Part shown: in pieces, positions 1 through 7,222 of the stretch
Numbering within the stretch: the first letter of the stretch is position 1
How the letters are laid out: every line of letters starts with the position of its first letter
NCBI GenBank assembly: GCA_002429455.1
Contig: DIZU01000035.1
Coordinates: 5,185-12,858, forward strand
Length of the DNA stretch: 7,674 nt
Origin: Methylotenera sp. UBA6020
GTDB taxonomy: Bacteria > Pseudomonadota > Gammaproteobacteria > Burkholderiales > Methylophilaceae
Direction: 5' to 3'
Notes under the pieces: generated by a model
Seen by the model: the letters and a program-made list of their open reading frames with translations, nothing else
Told to the model about the DNA's origin: nothing
Database searches by the model: none
Made by a program: the position numbers and the translations under genes

Positions 1-2742
1 ATCATGGTCGTGCTGTTGGGAGAAATGCTAATCATTTTTGTGTTAAATGCCTGGTTAACCATTAATAACAGCCTGCATGATGCACGCTATAGTCTGGCTA
101 CTTTAGCGGAGGCTACCGGGCATAATCTGGAAGGACCACTGATCTTCAAGGATGATAAAGGTGCACAGGAAGCATTGCAAAGCTTGCGCGCCAACTCAAG
201 TATCGTTCTGGCAGAAGTGAGGAATCCCAGCAACGAGGTGCTGGCGCAATACGCAAAAGAAGGCCCGGAAAGAAATATCAGCGCATTGGCACTGATGTTG
301 CCAGTGAACCATACACTCGTGATCAATCAGGCGGTCGTGATTGGCGATCAAACACTAGGCATGCTGACCGTCAAGTCGAGCTTAAACGCCGTATGGGAGT
401 CACTCATTCACCATTTAATGCAAATGGCTACGGTAGTCGCGTGTGCACTCTTGATCGCGGTCTTTCTTGCCAAACGGCTATCTGCGATGGTGGTCGATCC
501 GATCCAGCAAATTGCCTCAACGGCTCGCAAGATCACACGTGGTGGCGACTACACGCTGCGGGTCAACAAAATCTCCGAAGACGAAGTCGGTCTGCTTACC
601 GATGAATTCAACAGCATGCTGGTCGAGATCAATCAGCGTGATCATGCCTTGCAGGAAAGCAGTGCACGACTGGCTTTTGCCCTGCAGGGAGCTAATGATG
701 GCTTGTGGGACTGGAATCTTGAGACTAACGACATCTACTTTTCACCACGCTGGAAATCCATGCTCGGTTACAACGAGGACGAGTTAAGCAATAACCTGGA
801 TACCTGGGCCAGCCTGATTGATCCTAACATGAAGGATGCGGCGTTGAAGCAGGTTTCAGAATACATTGAAGGTCAAGCACTCAAGTATGAAGCCGAGTTT
901 CGCATGCAGCATAAAGCCGGTTACTGGGTCGAGATTTTGTCGCGCGCCAAACTGGCGACGGATAACGAGGGGAATTTACTAAGCCCCCGACGTCTTGTTG
1001 GCACACATATGGACATAAGCGAGAGAAAACACACTGAACAAGAATTACGTATTGCGGCTACCGCCTTTAATGCGCAGGAAGGCATGATCGTCACCAATGC
1101 CCATAATTTCATTCTGCGGACCAACCTCGCCTTCACTGATATTACCGGCTACTCTGCTGAAGAAGTGATTGGCAAAACCCCGCAGATGCTAAGCTCCGGT
1201 TGCCATGATGCAGAGTTTTATGCCGCAATGTGGGCCTGCATCAACGAGGCGGGTACATGGCAGGGCGAAATCTGGAACCGGCGCAAAAATGGTGAGGGAT
1301 ACCCAGGCTATCTCATCATCACAGCGGTGAAGGGCTCGAATGGCATCGTGACCAATTACGTTGGCACCATCACCGACATCGCCTTGCGCAAGGAAGCGGC
1401 GATCAAAATTGAGCAGCTAGCATTCTACGACCCGCTAACCCAATTGCCGAACCGACGCCTGCTGACGGATCGCCTGAATCAGGCACTTGCGGCCAGCAAC
1501 CGTAGTCAGCGGCATGGGGCGCTGCTTTTTATTGACATGGATAACTTCAAGACACTCAATGACACCCTTGGGCACGACATGGGCGACATGTTGCTACAGC
1601 AAGTTGCCAAACGGCTTTTAGGTTGTGTGCGGGAAGGCGACACGGTGGCCCGGTTGGGCGGCGATGAATTCGTCGTCATGCTGGAAAATCTTAACGTAAA
1701 AAGCATTGAAGCCACAGCCGAGACAAAGGTTATCGGGGAAAAAGTCCTTGCCGCGCTCAATCAATCCTACCAACTGGATGAGCACCATTATCGTAGCACT
1801 TCAAGTATCGGCATCACCTTGTTCTGCGATCACCTGAGTCCCATTGAGGAGCTACTCAAACATGCCGATATCGCCATGTATGAATCCAAGCTGGCGGGGC
1901 GCAACACGTTGCGCTTCTTTAATCCGGACATGCAGGCAACCATCAACATGCGCGCTACGCTGGAGGAAGACATGCACATCGCCGTGCAGGAGTCACAATT
2001 TATACTCTACTATCAGCCACAGGTAGATAGTCGTAATTGCCTGCTAGGTGTGGAGGCACTGGTGCGCTGGCAACATCCGACGAGAGGGCTCGTGTTTCCA
2101 CAAGAGTTCATTCCCTTGGCGGAAGAAACGGGACTGATTCTGCAATTAGGACGCTGGGTACTGGTAACCGCCTGTACTCAATTAGTCACCTGGGCAACCC
2201 GGTCAGAAACGTGTCAGCTCACCATATCCGTGAATGTAAGCTCACGCCAATTTCACCAGTTGGATTTCGTGGATCAAGTACTCAGCATCATTGAGGTGAC
2301 CGGCGCCAATCCACATAAGCTTAAACTGGAACTGACAGAAAGCCTGCTACTGGATGATGTTGAAGCAACCATTGCAAAGATGACCGCGCTTAAATCTAAA
2401 GGCGTCAGCTTCTCACTGGATTATTTTGGTACGGGATACTCATCGCTCAGTTACTTGAAGCGCCTGCCGCTAGATCAATTAAAAATTGACAAGTCATTCG
2501 TGCAGGATGTCTTGATTGACCCCGATGATGCCGCACTTGTCCGTACGATTGTGGCCTTGGCACAGAGCATGAATCTGCAGGTGATCGCCGAGGGCGTGGA
2601 AACCGAAGGCCAACGAGACTTCCTGGCAAAAAATGGTTGTCATCATTATCAGGGATACCTGTTCGGCAAGCCGGTGCCGATAGATGAACTTAACATACAC
2701 GGTTATCCGTTACTGACTTCTGTGTTGGTAAAGCCGCACTAA
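1..2742 (+). CDS. Membrane-bound GGDEF/EAL c-di-GMP enzyme with periplasmic sensor, HAMP and two PAS domains (5' partial)
   Basis: Predicted inner-membrane c-di-GMP turnover protein. Numbering is from the ATG at base 4. The frame is open from base 1 and that Met falls inside the first hydrophobic segment (1-18), so the true start is probably upstream of the window. Order: TM1; a periplasmic region of about 115 residues resembling CHASE8-type sensors (22-135); TM2 (139-156); HAMP (157-212); PAS/PAC 1 (220-341); PAS/PAC 2 (348-465); GGDEF (472-638); EAL (649-900). The cyclase looks competent: GGDEF is intact at 552-556, the metal-binding DMDNF motif is present, and an RxxD inhibitory site (R543-D546) lies five residues upstream. 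The EAL domain keeps E684 (EAL), N744 (VNVSS), E776/E779 (ELTES), K827 (KIDKSF), E863/E866 (AEGVE) and QGYLFGKP. However, loop 6 reads D806-Y807-FGTGYSSL instead of DDFGTG, so a metal-binding Asp is lost. Inference: mainly a diguanylate cyclase, with a weak, dead or regulatory EAL domain. Domain calls are confident; net activity is not. Confidence 0.93.
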   Translation: MMVVLLGEMLIIFVLNAWLTINNSLHDARYSLATLAEATGHNLEGPLIFKDDKGAQEALQSLRANSSIVLAEVRNPSNEVLAQYAKEGPERNISALALMLPVNHTLVINQAVVIGDQTLGMLTVKSSLNAVWESLIHHLMQMATVVACALLIAVFLAKRLSAMVVDPIQQIASTARKITRGGDYTLRVNKISEDEVGLLTDEFNSMLVEINQRDHALQESSARLAFALQGANDGLWDWNLETNDIYFSPRWKSMLGYNEDELSNNLDTWASLIDPNMKDAALKQVSEYIEGQALKYEAEFRMQHKAGYWVEILSRAKLATDNEGNLLSPRRLVGTHMDISERKHTEQELRIAATAFNAQEGMIVTNAHNFILRTNLAFTDITGYSAEEVIGKTPQMLSSGCHDAEFYAAMWACINEAGTWQGEIWNRRKNGEGYPGYLIITAVKGSNGIVTNYVGTITDIALRKEAAIKIEQLAFYDPLTQLPNRRLLTDRLNQALAASNRSQRHGALLFIDMDNFKTLNDTLGHDMGDMLLQQVAKRLLGCVREGDTVARLGGDEFVVMLENLNVKSIEATAETKVIGEKVLAALNQSYQLDEHHYRSTSSIGITLFCDHLSPIEELLKHADIAMYESKLAGRNTLRFFNPDMQATINMRATLEEDMHIAVQESQFILYYQPQVDSRNCLLGVEALVRWQHPTRGLVFPQEFIPLAEETGLILQLGRWVLVTACTQLVTWATRSETCQLTISVNVSSRQFHQLDFVDQVLSIIEVTGANPHKLKLELTESLLLDDVEATIAKMTALKSKGVSFSLDYFGTGYSSLSYLKRLPLDQLKIDKSFVQDVLIDPDDAALVRTIVALAQSMNLQVIAEGVETEGQRDFLAKNGCHHYQGYLFGKPVPIDELNIHGYPLLTSVLVKPH

Positions 2743-2871
2743 AAACCATTTTTCAAACATTCTCTTTAAGTATTACGCCACAATTTTTCTGGCGCCTTAT
2801 GGCATCACTCCACCACCCACCCATTCGGGCTCAAACCGCCAGCAAGTACTACCCTTGAGCTTATGCTATAG

Positions 2872-2914
2872 TGCAATCGCATGATTAGTGTTTTATAATA
2901 ATCATGCGATTGCA
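2872..2914. repeat. Perfect 16-bp inverted repeat with 11-bp loop upstream of the cheB-cheR operon
   Basis: The left arm TGCAATCGCATGATTA (2872-2887) and right arm TAATCATGCGATTGCA (2899-2914) are exact reverse complements, separated by GTGTTTTATAA. A G·U pair could extend the stem by one in RNA. Neither strand has a T-run after the stem, so it is not a standard intrinsic terminator. The repeat ends 31 bp before the likely GTG start and its loop/right-arm junction contains TATAAT. It is best read as an operator overlapping the promoter, or as a leader hairpin if transcription starts further upstream. Each arm also has a small internal ATC-N4-GAT dyad. Confidence 0.85.
2894..2899 (+). promoter_or_regulatory. 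Candidate -10 box (TATAAT) for the cheB-cheR operon
   Basis: This is an exact match to the sigma-70 -10 consensus, lying in the loop of the inverted repeat. Transcription would start near 2905-2908, giving a leader of about 40 nt. No good -35 hexamer lies 16-18 bp upstream; that region (about 2871-2877) is the left arm of the repeat. If real, the promoter probably needs an activator bound to the repeat. A TATAAT in A/T-rich DNA can arise by chance. Confidence 0.4.
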
Positions 2915-2932
2915 TCTCTTTGAGCTGCACTT

Positions 2933-2948
2933 GAGGGGAACACTTGTG
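2933..2948 (+). promoter_or_regulatory. Shine-Dalgarno and GTG start of the cheB-cheR gene
   Basis: A purine-rich GAGGGGAA (2933-2940) sits about 6-7 bases before a GTG at 2946. This favours GTG 2946 over the in-frame ATG at 2904, which lies inside the right arm of the inverted repeat, has no Shine-Dalgarno site, and would add 14 residues unlike a CheB N-terminus. From the GTG the protein begins MAAKKETKK. Confidence 0.65.
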
Positions 2949-3245
2949 GCCGCCAAGAAAGAAACCAAAAAATCCACTGACCAAACGCCAGTTGATACTG
3001 TACCTGATACAGCTTTCCCAATCATCGGCATGGGAGCTTCTGCGGGCGGACTGGAGGCATTCGAGCAGTTTTTTCGTCATGTTCCACCCAACTGCGGCAT
3101 GGCTTTTGTACTGATGCAGCATCTGGACCCCAGCCATAGCAGCATTCTCAGCCAAATTCTGCAGCGCACCGCGACTATAACCAGTGGTCGAGGCGCAAGA
3201 TCAAATGGCCGTCGCACCCAACAATATCTATGTGATTCCACCTAA
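2946..3245 (+). CDS. CheB methylesterase domain, N-terminal fragment of a frameshifted CheB-CheR-PAS fusion
   Basis: This is the 5' part of one gene that continues in another frame at about 3181. CheB hydrolyses glutamyl methyl esters (and deamidates glutamines) on chemoreceptors. Visible here: a charged N-terminal tail of about 25 residues, then IIGMGASAGG with the nucleophile Ser32, and MQHLDPSH with the catalytic His59. The spacing matches classical CheB, which has Ser164 and His190. There is no N-terminal receiver domain, so it is not a phosphorylation-regulated CheB. After residue 78 the frame leaves the family pattern and ends at TAA 3243-3245 with an unrelated tail of about 20 residues. 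As sequenced this is a 99-residue product lacking the catalytic Asp, expected to be inactive. The start is GTG 2946; ATG 2904 is the less likely alternative. Confidence 0.75.
   Translation: MAAKKETKKSTDQTPVDTVPDTAFPIIGMGASAGGLEAFEQFFRHVPPNCGMAFVLMQHLDPSHSSILSQILQRTATITSGRGARSNGRRTQQYLCDST
3177..3184 (+). other. Frameshift site in the cheB domain (apparent 1-bp insertion)
   Basis: The upstream frame reads ...CGC ACC GCG ACT ATA (to 3179). CheB similarity resumes as CCA GTG GTC GAG from 3181, one base later. Dropping one A of the AA at 3179-3180 gives RTATIPVVEAQDQMAVAP, which fits the usual CheB pattern with no gap. Without that fix the downstream frame has TAA at 3178-3180 directly upstream. 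No slippery heptamer, internal Shine-Dalgarno or RF2-like stop context is visible, so a sequencing error or recent mutation is more likely than programmed shifting. Confidence 0.8.
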
Positions 3246-5268
3246 CCGTGACATGGCGATTTTTCACGGCAAACTGCAATTGAATCTCCCCCACGAGCCA
3301 CGCGGACAGCGCCTGCCGATTGACGCATTCATGCGCTCTCTGGCCGAGGATCAGGGAGAAAAATCCATCGGCATTGTGCTTTCCGGTACCGATGGCACCT
3401 TGGGCTTACGCGCCATTCTTGGCGCTGGCGGCATCTCTCTGGTGCAAACCCCCGCAACGGCGAAATTTGAAGGTATGCCAGCTAGCGCCATTCATTCCGG
3501 TTATGCCACACATGTATTACCTGCAGATGAAATGCCAGAGGCGCTAATGGGCGATCTGCATCACTTGATTATGCATCACGAAACACCACTACCGATTGCC
3601 GTCAGCGGTATGAACCGTATTCTGATGATGCTGCACAGTAGCTGTGGCCACGATTTTTCCCAATACAAAAAAACCACCATCACGCGTCGCATTGAGCGGC
3701 GAATGTCACTGCATAACATTGAAGACGCAGAAATTTATGTGCGCTTTCTCAAAGAGCATCCGGCCGAGGTGCAGTTGCTATTCAAGGAGCTGTTGATCAA
3801 CGTAACCAGCTTTTTTCGTGACGCCGAAGTTTTTGTCGAGCTTAAACAAGAGATTTTGCCGCAACTATTGGCCGACAAGAACGAAGATTACGTGTTTCGC
3901 GTTTGGATCGCCGGTTGCGCAACCGGCGAAGAAGCTTACTCCATTGCCATTCTGCTGCGCGAATGGATGGAAGAGAACCATCGCATCATCCGAACCCAGA
4001 TTTACGCCACCGATCTTGATGATGACGCTATTGCTGTGGCCCGTGCAGGCCTTTATCTGCCCAACATCACACAGGATGTCTCTCCCGAACGATTACGCCG
4101 ATTTTTTATCAAGGAAGACGCTGGCTACCGGGTAAAAAAAGAGATTCGCGAAATGGTGGTATTTGCTGTGCAAAACGTCATCAAAGACCCGGCATTTACC
4201 AAGCTAGACCTGCTCAGTTGCCGCAACTTGATGATCTACCTTGAGCCAGTATTGCAAAATCGGCTGATCCCCGCCTTCCATTACTCGCTAAAACCAAGCG
4301 GCGTGCTTTTACTTTCACCATCGGAAAGCATTGGTAATCATACCGAACTATTTGAGCCGATCAGTCGCAAGTGGAAATTGTATCGCGCCACGCACTCTGC
4401 CGCATCTGCCCGTAGATTAATATCTAGCGGCTTGTCATGGGCCGTAAATGGCGCGAGTAGCTCGCCATCTGTAGCAGTAAAAAAATCTAGAGAGACCAAT
4501 TTTTCTGAATTGGCTCGGCGTGCGCTGCTACAGTTTTATGCGCCGGCTTCCGTAGTGACCGATTTGCAGGGCAATATTCTGTATGTGCATGGTGAAACCG
4601 GAAAATACTTACGCCCTGCGCCCAGTCAGGCCACCCTCAATGTCATCGAAATGGCACGTGCAGAATTACAGCTGGAATTGCATGCGGCGATTTATGCGGC
4701 TGCCAGCGAAGGCACGCCAACATTGAGCCGAGAGCTCTCAATCAAGACCAACGATGGTTTGTCGACAATGAGCTTCAGTCTGCGCCGGCTAGCGGGCCCG
4801 AAGGCAGGCGATGGCATGCTGCTGCTGAGCTTTCAGGATGTGGCAACGCCTGTCACTAGCAAACTCAAGCGCCGTCTACGCAACACAGAAAGCCCGGCTC
4901 AACTGCGTATCGAGGCGCTGGAAATGGCTGAAGGCATTGTGAATACGGTACGCGAGCCACTTGTGGTGCTAGACAGCACCTTGCAGGTGGTTTCTGTTAG
5001 CCACTCGTTTTATCAGGTATTCAAAACGACGCCTAACGAAGTCGTGCATCGGCCAATCTACGAGTTGGGTAATAGCCAGTGGGATATCCCGGCATTACGC
5101 AATCTGCTGGAAGCGGTTCTTATGCATGGTGAGACGTTTGAGAACTACTTGGTAGAGCATGATTTTCCGGTGATCGGTCATCGAAAAATGCTGCTTAACG
5201 CCCGTCGCATCGCAAGTAAGATGGGCCACGCACAACTGATTTTGCTGACAATGGAGGAAGTCAAATGA
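3184..5268 (+). CDS. CheB (C-terminal part) - CheR methyltransferase - PAS - PAS, main fragment of the frameshifted fusion
   Basis: The joined protein would be 773 residues, numbered here from GTG 2946 with one base skipped. CheB resumes at 79 (PVVEAQDQMAVAPNN, YVIPPNRDMA) and ends with SGTDG, catalytic Asp149. CheR spans about 222-482: an N-terminal helical region (ITRRIERRM), SFFRD, the SAM-binding loop WIAGCATGEEAYS (about 320-332), YATDLDDDA, and the typical CRNLMIYL (from 425). CheR transfers methyl from S-adenosylmethionine to receptor glutamates. PAS A (about 518-632) has YVHGETGKYLRPAP; PAS B (about 657-770) has TVREPLVVLD and GNSQWDIPALR. Both are typical of CheB-CheR-PAS sensors. 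The long glutamate-rich coiled coil often found between these PAS domains is absent. The protein ends after PAS B with no kinase. The GTG at 3184 is only where the open frame begins; no Shine-Dalgarno precedes it, so independent translation is doubtful. The stop overlaps the next gene by 4 bp. Family assignment is strong; functional state depends on the frameshift. Confidence 0.88.
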   Translation: MVEAQDQMAVAPNNIYVIPPNRDMAIFHGKLQLNLPHEPRGQRLPIDAFMRSLAEDQGEKSIGIVLSGTDGTLGLRAILGAGGISLVQTPATAKFEGMPASAIHSGYATHVLPADEMPEALMGDLHHLIMHHETPLPIAVSGMNRILMMLHSSCGHDFSQYKKTTITRRIERRMSLHNIEDAEIYVRFLKEHPAEVQLLFKELLINVTSFFRDAEVFVELKQEILPQLLADKNEDYVFRVWIAGCATGEEAYSIAILLREWMEENHRIIRTQIYATDLDDDAIAVARAGLYLPNITQDVSPERLRRFFIKEDAGYRVKKEIREMVVFAVQNVIKDPAFTKLDLLSCRNLMIYLEPVLQNRLIPAFHYSLKPSGVLLLSPSESIGNHTELFEPISRKWKLYRATHSAASARRLISSGLSWAVNGASSSPSVAVKKSRETNFSELARRALLQFYAPASVVTDLQGNILYVHGETGKYLRPAPSQATLNVIEMARAELQLELHAAIYAAASEGTPTLSRELSIKTNDGLSTMSFSLRRLAGPKAGDGMLLLSFQDVATPVTSKLKRRLRNTESPAQLRIEALEMAEGIVNTVREPLVVLDSTLQVVSVSHSFYQVFKTTPNEVVHRPIYELGNSQWDIPALRNLLEAVLMHGETFENYLVEHDFPVIGHRKMLLNARRIASKMGHAQLILLTMEEVK

Positions 5269-7091
5269 ACGACATGCTATCTGGCAGACCCAAGACACCA
5301 TACGCTCGCAAAAATCTTCGGCCCGAAGCGGAGTCGAAACTGATTAATCAGCCCGTCGCTGAATCCGCCCATGCCGAAACTACCGAAAAAATGTTACACG
5401 AGCTTCAGGTGCACCAGATCGAGCTGGAAATGCAGAACGAGCAGTTACGGCAGGCTCACCTGGCCTTGGAAGAATCACGCGACCGCTATCTCGATCTCTT
5501 TAAGTTCGCGCCTGTCGGCTACTTTACCCTCACGGCTACAGGCCTGATTGCCGAAGTAAACTTTGTCGGTGCAGCGCTATTAGGCGTTAAGCGTAAAAAA
5601 TTGCTGTTACGCCCTTTTTCCCGATACGTTGCCTCAGAGTGTTTCGACCAGTTTCACCTGCAAATTTCACGCTTAATCCATCAGGATGAACAACAACGTT
5701 ACGACCTGCAAATCAAATGTGAAAATGGCGAATCGCACTATGTCCATGTGGATGCAGCGCGTGTAAAAACGGAAGACGGCAAGATAACACTGCGGATTAC
5801 GCTGACTGACATTACCGACAACAAGCGTGTAGAAGATGCACTAAGGAAAACAACCGATTATCTGGATAAGCTGATAGAGCACGCCAATGGCCCCATCGCC
5901 GTTTGGGATGCATCATACCGGATAACAAAGGTTAATCGGGCAGTTGAGAACTTAACTGGCTTGAAAGCTAGTGAAATCATGAGTCAGCCGATTGACATGC
6001 TGTTTACTGCCAATGACGGTGACAGTGAAGATGTGATGACAAAGATTCAGCTCACAATGCAAGGTGAGCACTGGGAATCACTAGAGATTCCGATGCGGCA
6101 TAAGTCGGGGGCAATCAGGGTCATCTCGTGGAACTTCGCAACCCTTTATTTGGATGATGGTAAAACCGTACGGGCCATCATTGCACAGGGGCAGGATATT
6201 ACTCAGCGCAAACTATCCGATACGGACCTGCGCATTGCTGCCACGGCTTTTGAGGCACAAGAAGCTATCATGGTGGCTGATGCGCAGCGCATTATTATCC
6301 GTGTGAACACGGCATTTACATTCTTGACTGGCTACAATGCAGAAGAAGCTATCGGGCAACCAGGATCATTGCTCAGATCCGAACGGCATGATGCGGCTTT
6401 CTTCCAAGAGTTGTGGGAAACCAGTGAGCGTAACCACTACTGGCAGGGAGAAATCTGGACTAAGCGCAAAAATGGCGAGGAATTTCCGGCATGGTTGACC
6501 ATTACCTCTGTGTTTGGCGATGATGGTAGTATCGCCAATTATGTCGGCACTTTTATGGATATATCCCTGCAAAAGCAGGCAGAAAAAGTGCTGCTGGACG
6601 CTCGAAAACGTCTGGAAAAGCAAGTAGAGAAAACCGTTACCGAGCTGGCGCAACTCAAGGAAGAAACCGGAGAACTTAATACCGCACTAAAGGTAATGAT
6701 CAAACTCCGGCAAACAGAAAACTCCGATGCCAAAAATATGCTTATCCTTGAGCTTAAACAAGAAGTGATGCCATTTTTACAAAGGTTGAAAAATGGTAAC
6801 CACGATACTAAGCAAATTCGCTTAATCAGTACGCTGGATGCTAACCTGCAACGATTGGTTTCGTCTTACGGCTGCTCAACCACCATCACCTCATCCTACA
6901 AGAGTTTAACACCCAAAGAAATTCAGGTAGCGTCGATGGTAAGGGAAGGATTTTCTACCAAGGTAATCGCTGCGACCTTGTCTCTATCACCCGAAACCAT
7001 CAGTATCCACCGCAAAAATATCCGCAAAAAGCTCGGTCTGGATAGCAAGGCGGATAATCTTCGTAGCCACTTGATCACCTTCGAAAAGTAG
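5265..7091 (+). CDS. Triple-PAS sensory regulator with C-terminal LuxR-type HTH
   Basis: Predicted cytoplasmic one-component-type transcription factor, 608 residues. Order: a low-complexity N-terminus; a coiled coil with LHELQVHQIELEMQNEQL (about 43-62); PAS1 (72-190, FAPVGYFTL); PAS2 (196-318, QDITQRK); PAS3 (322-436, from LRIAATAF to YVGTFMDI); a long coil (437-490); a helical linker to about 540 (ELKQEVMPFLQRLK); and a LuxR/NarL-type HTH (548-608) with LTPKEIQVA, TKVIAATLSLSPETI and HRKNIRKKLGL. The coil plus linker plus HTH recalls a PAS/LuxR group common in proteobacteria. There is no receiver, kinase or transmembrane segment, so the input is presumably a ligand, redox change or partner protein through the PAS domains. 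No cofactor can be named. The start ATG at 5265 overlaps the upstream stop (ATGA) and has GGAGG at 5253-5257, so translation is coupled to the cheB-cheR gene. PAS3 is closely related to PAS2 of the c-di-GMP enzyme upstream. Target genes are unknown; the inverted repeat at 2872-2914 is one candidate site. Confidence 0.93.
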   Translation: MNDMLSGRPKTPYARKNLRPEAESKLINQPVAESAHAETTEKMLHELQVHQIELEMQNEQLRQAHLALEESRDRYLDLFKFAPVGYFTLTATGLIAEVNFVGAALLGVKRKKLLLRPFSRYVASECFDQFHLQISRLIHQDEQQRYDLQIKCENGESHYVHVDAARVKTEDGKITLRITLTDITDNKRVEDALRKTTDYLDKLIEHANGPIAVWDASYRITKVNRAVENLTGLKASEIMSQPIDMLFTANDGDSEDVMTKIQLTMQGEHWESLEIPMRHKSGAIRVISWNFATLYLDDGKTVRAIIAQGQDITQRKLSDTDLRIAATAFEAQEAIMVADAQRIIIRVNTAFTFLTGYNAEEAIGQPGSLLRSERHDAAFFQELWETSERNHYWQGEIWTKRKNGEEFPAWLTITSVFGDDGSIANYVGTFMDISLQKQAEKVLLDARKRLEKQVEKTVTELAQLKEETGELNTALKVMIKLRQTENSDAKNMLILELKQEVMPFLQRLKNGNHDTKQIRLISTLDANLQRLVSSYGCSTTITSSYKSLTPKEIQVASMVREGFSTKVIAATLSLSPETISIHRKNIRKKLGLDSKADNLRSHLITFEK

Positions 7092-7193
7092 CGGGTTATC
7101 ACCTAACATCTCATCACCAACGCCCCTCTCTTTCCTCCCGATTGGTTATCTCTTATAGCCATTGCTTACCAGTTTTATGCCATTCTTAAGTAA

Positions 7194-7222
7194 TTGCATA
7201 TGCTATTTTTCACGCCTAGTAT
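7194..7222 (+). promoter_or_regulatory. Weak candidate promoter for the small downstream ORF
   Basis: TTGCAT (7194-7199) and TAGTAT (7217-7222) are separated by 17 bp. They match the sigma-70 consensus hexamers at only 3/6 and 4/6 positions. A transcript from here would have a leader of about 90 nt containing the 7250-7277 hairpin. The site overlaps a candidate terminator hairpin, and the two readings compete. Confidence 0.2.

Larger units (their letters stand above)
2743..2945. other. Intergenic region between the c-di-GMP gene and the cheB-cheR operon
   Basis: This 203-bp gap holds no supported gene. Just after the upstream stop it is A/T-rich, with a weak CGCCA...TGGCG inverted repeat at about 2776-2795 that has no T-run after it, so I do not call a terminator. 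The second half holds the perfect inverted repeat, the TATAAT box and the Shine-Dalgarno site listed separately. The gap suggests the downstream pair has its own promoter. Confidence 0.7.

Noticed and set aside
2776..2808. CGCCA...TGGCG and GCC-TTAT-GGC repeats as a terminator for the c-di-GMP gene
   Set aside because: The stems are only 3-5 bp and no T-run follows on either strand.
2872..2914. The 16-bp inverted repeat as a rho-independent terminator
   Set aside because: The bases after the stem on the + strand are TCTCTTTGAG, and on the - strand they are also not a T-run. It sits close to the next start with a -10 box in its loop.
2904..2945. In-frame ATG at 2904 as the start of the CheB gene
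   Set aside because: It lies inside the right arm of the inverted repeat, has no Shine-Dalgarno site, and would add residues atypical for CheB. GTG 2946 has GAGGGGAA at good spacing.
3184..3186. GTG at 3184 as an independent start for the CheR-PAS-PAS fragment
   Set aside because: There is no ribosome-binding site, and it would begin in the middle of the CheB domain. It is simply the first possible start after the TAA at 3178-3180.
3170..3190. Programmed ribosomal frameshifting in cheB
   Set aside because: There is no slippery motif, stop-codon context of the RF2 type, or internal Shine-Dalgarno stimulator. A 1-bp insertion in AA explains the shift more simply.
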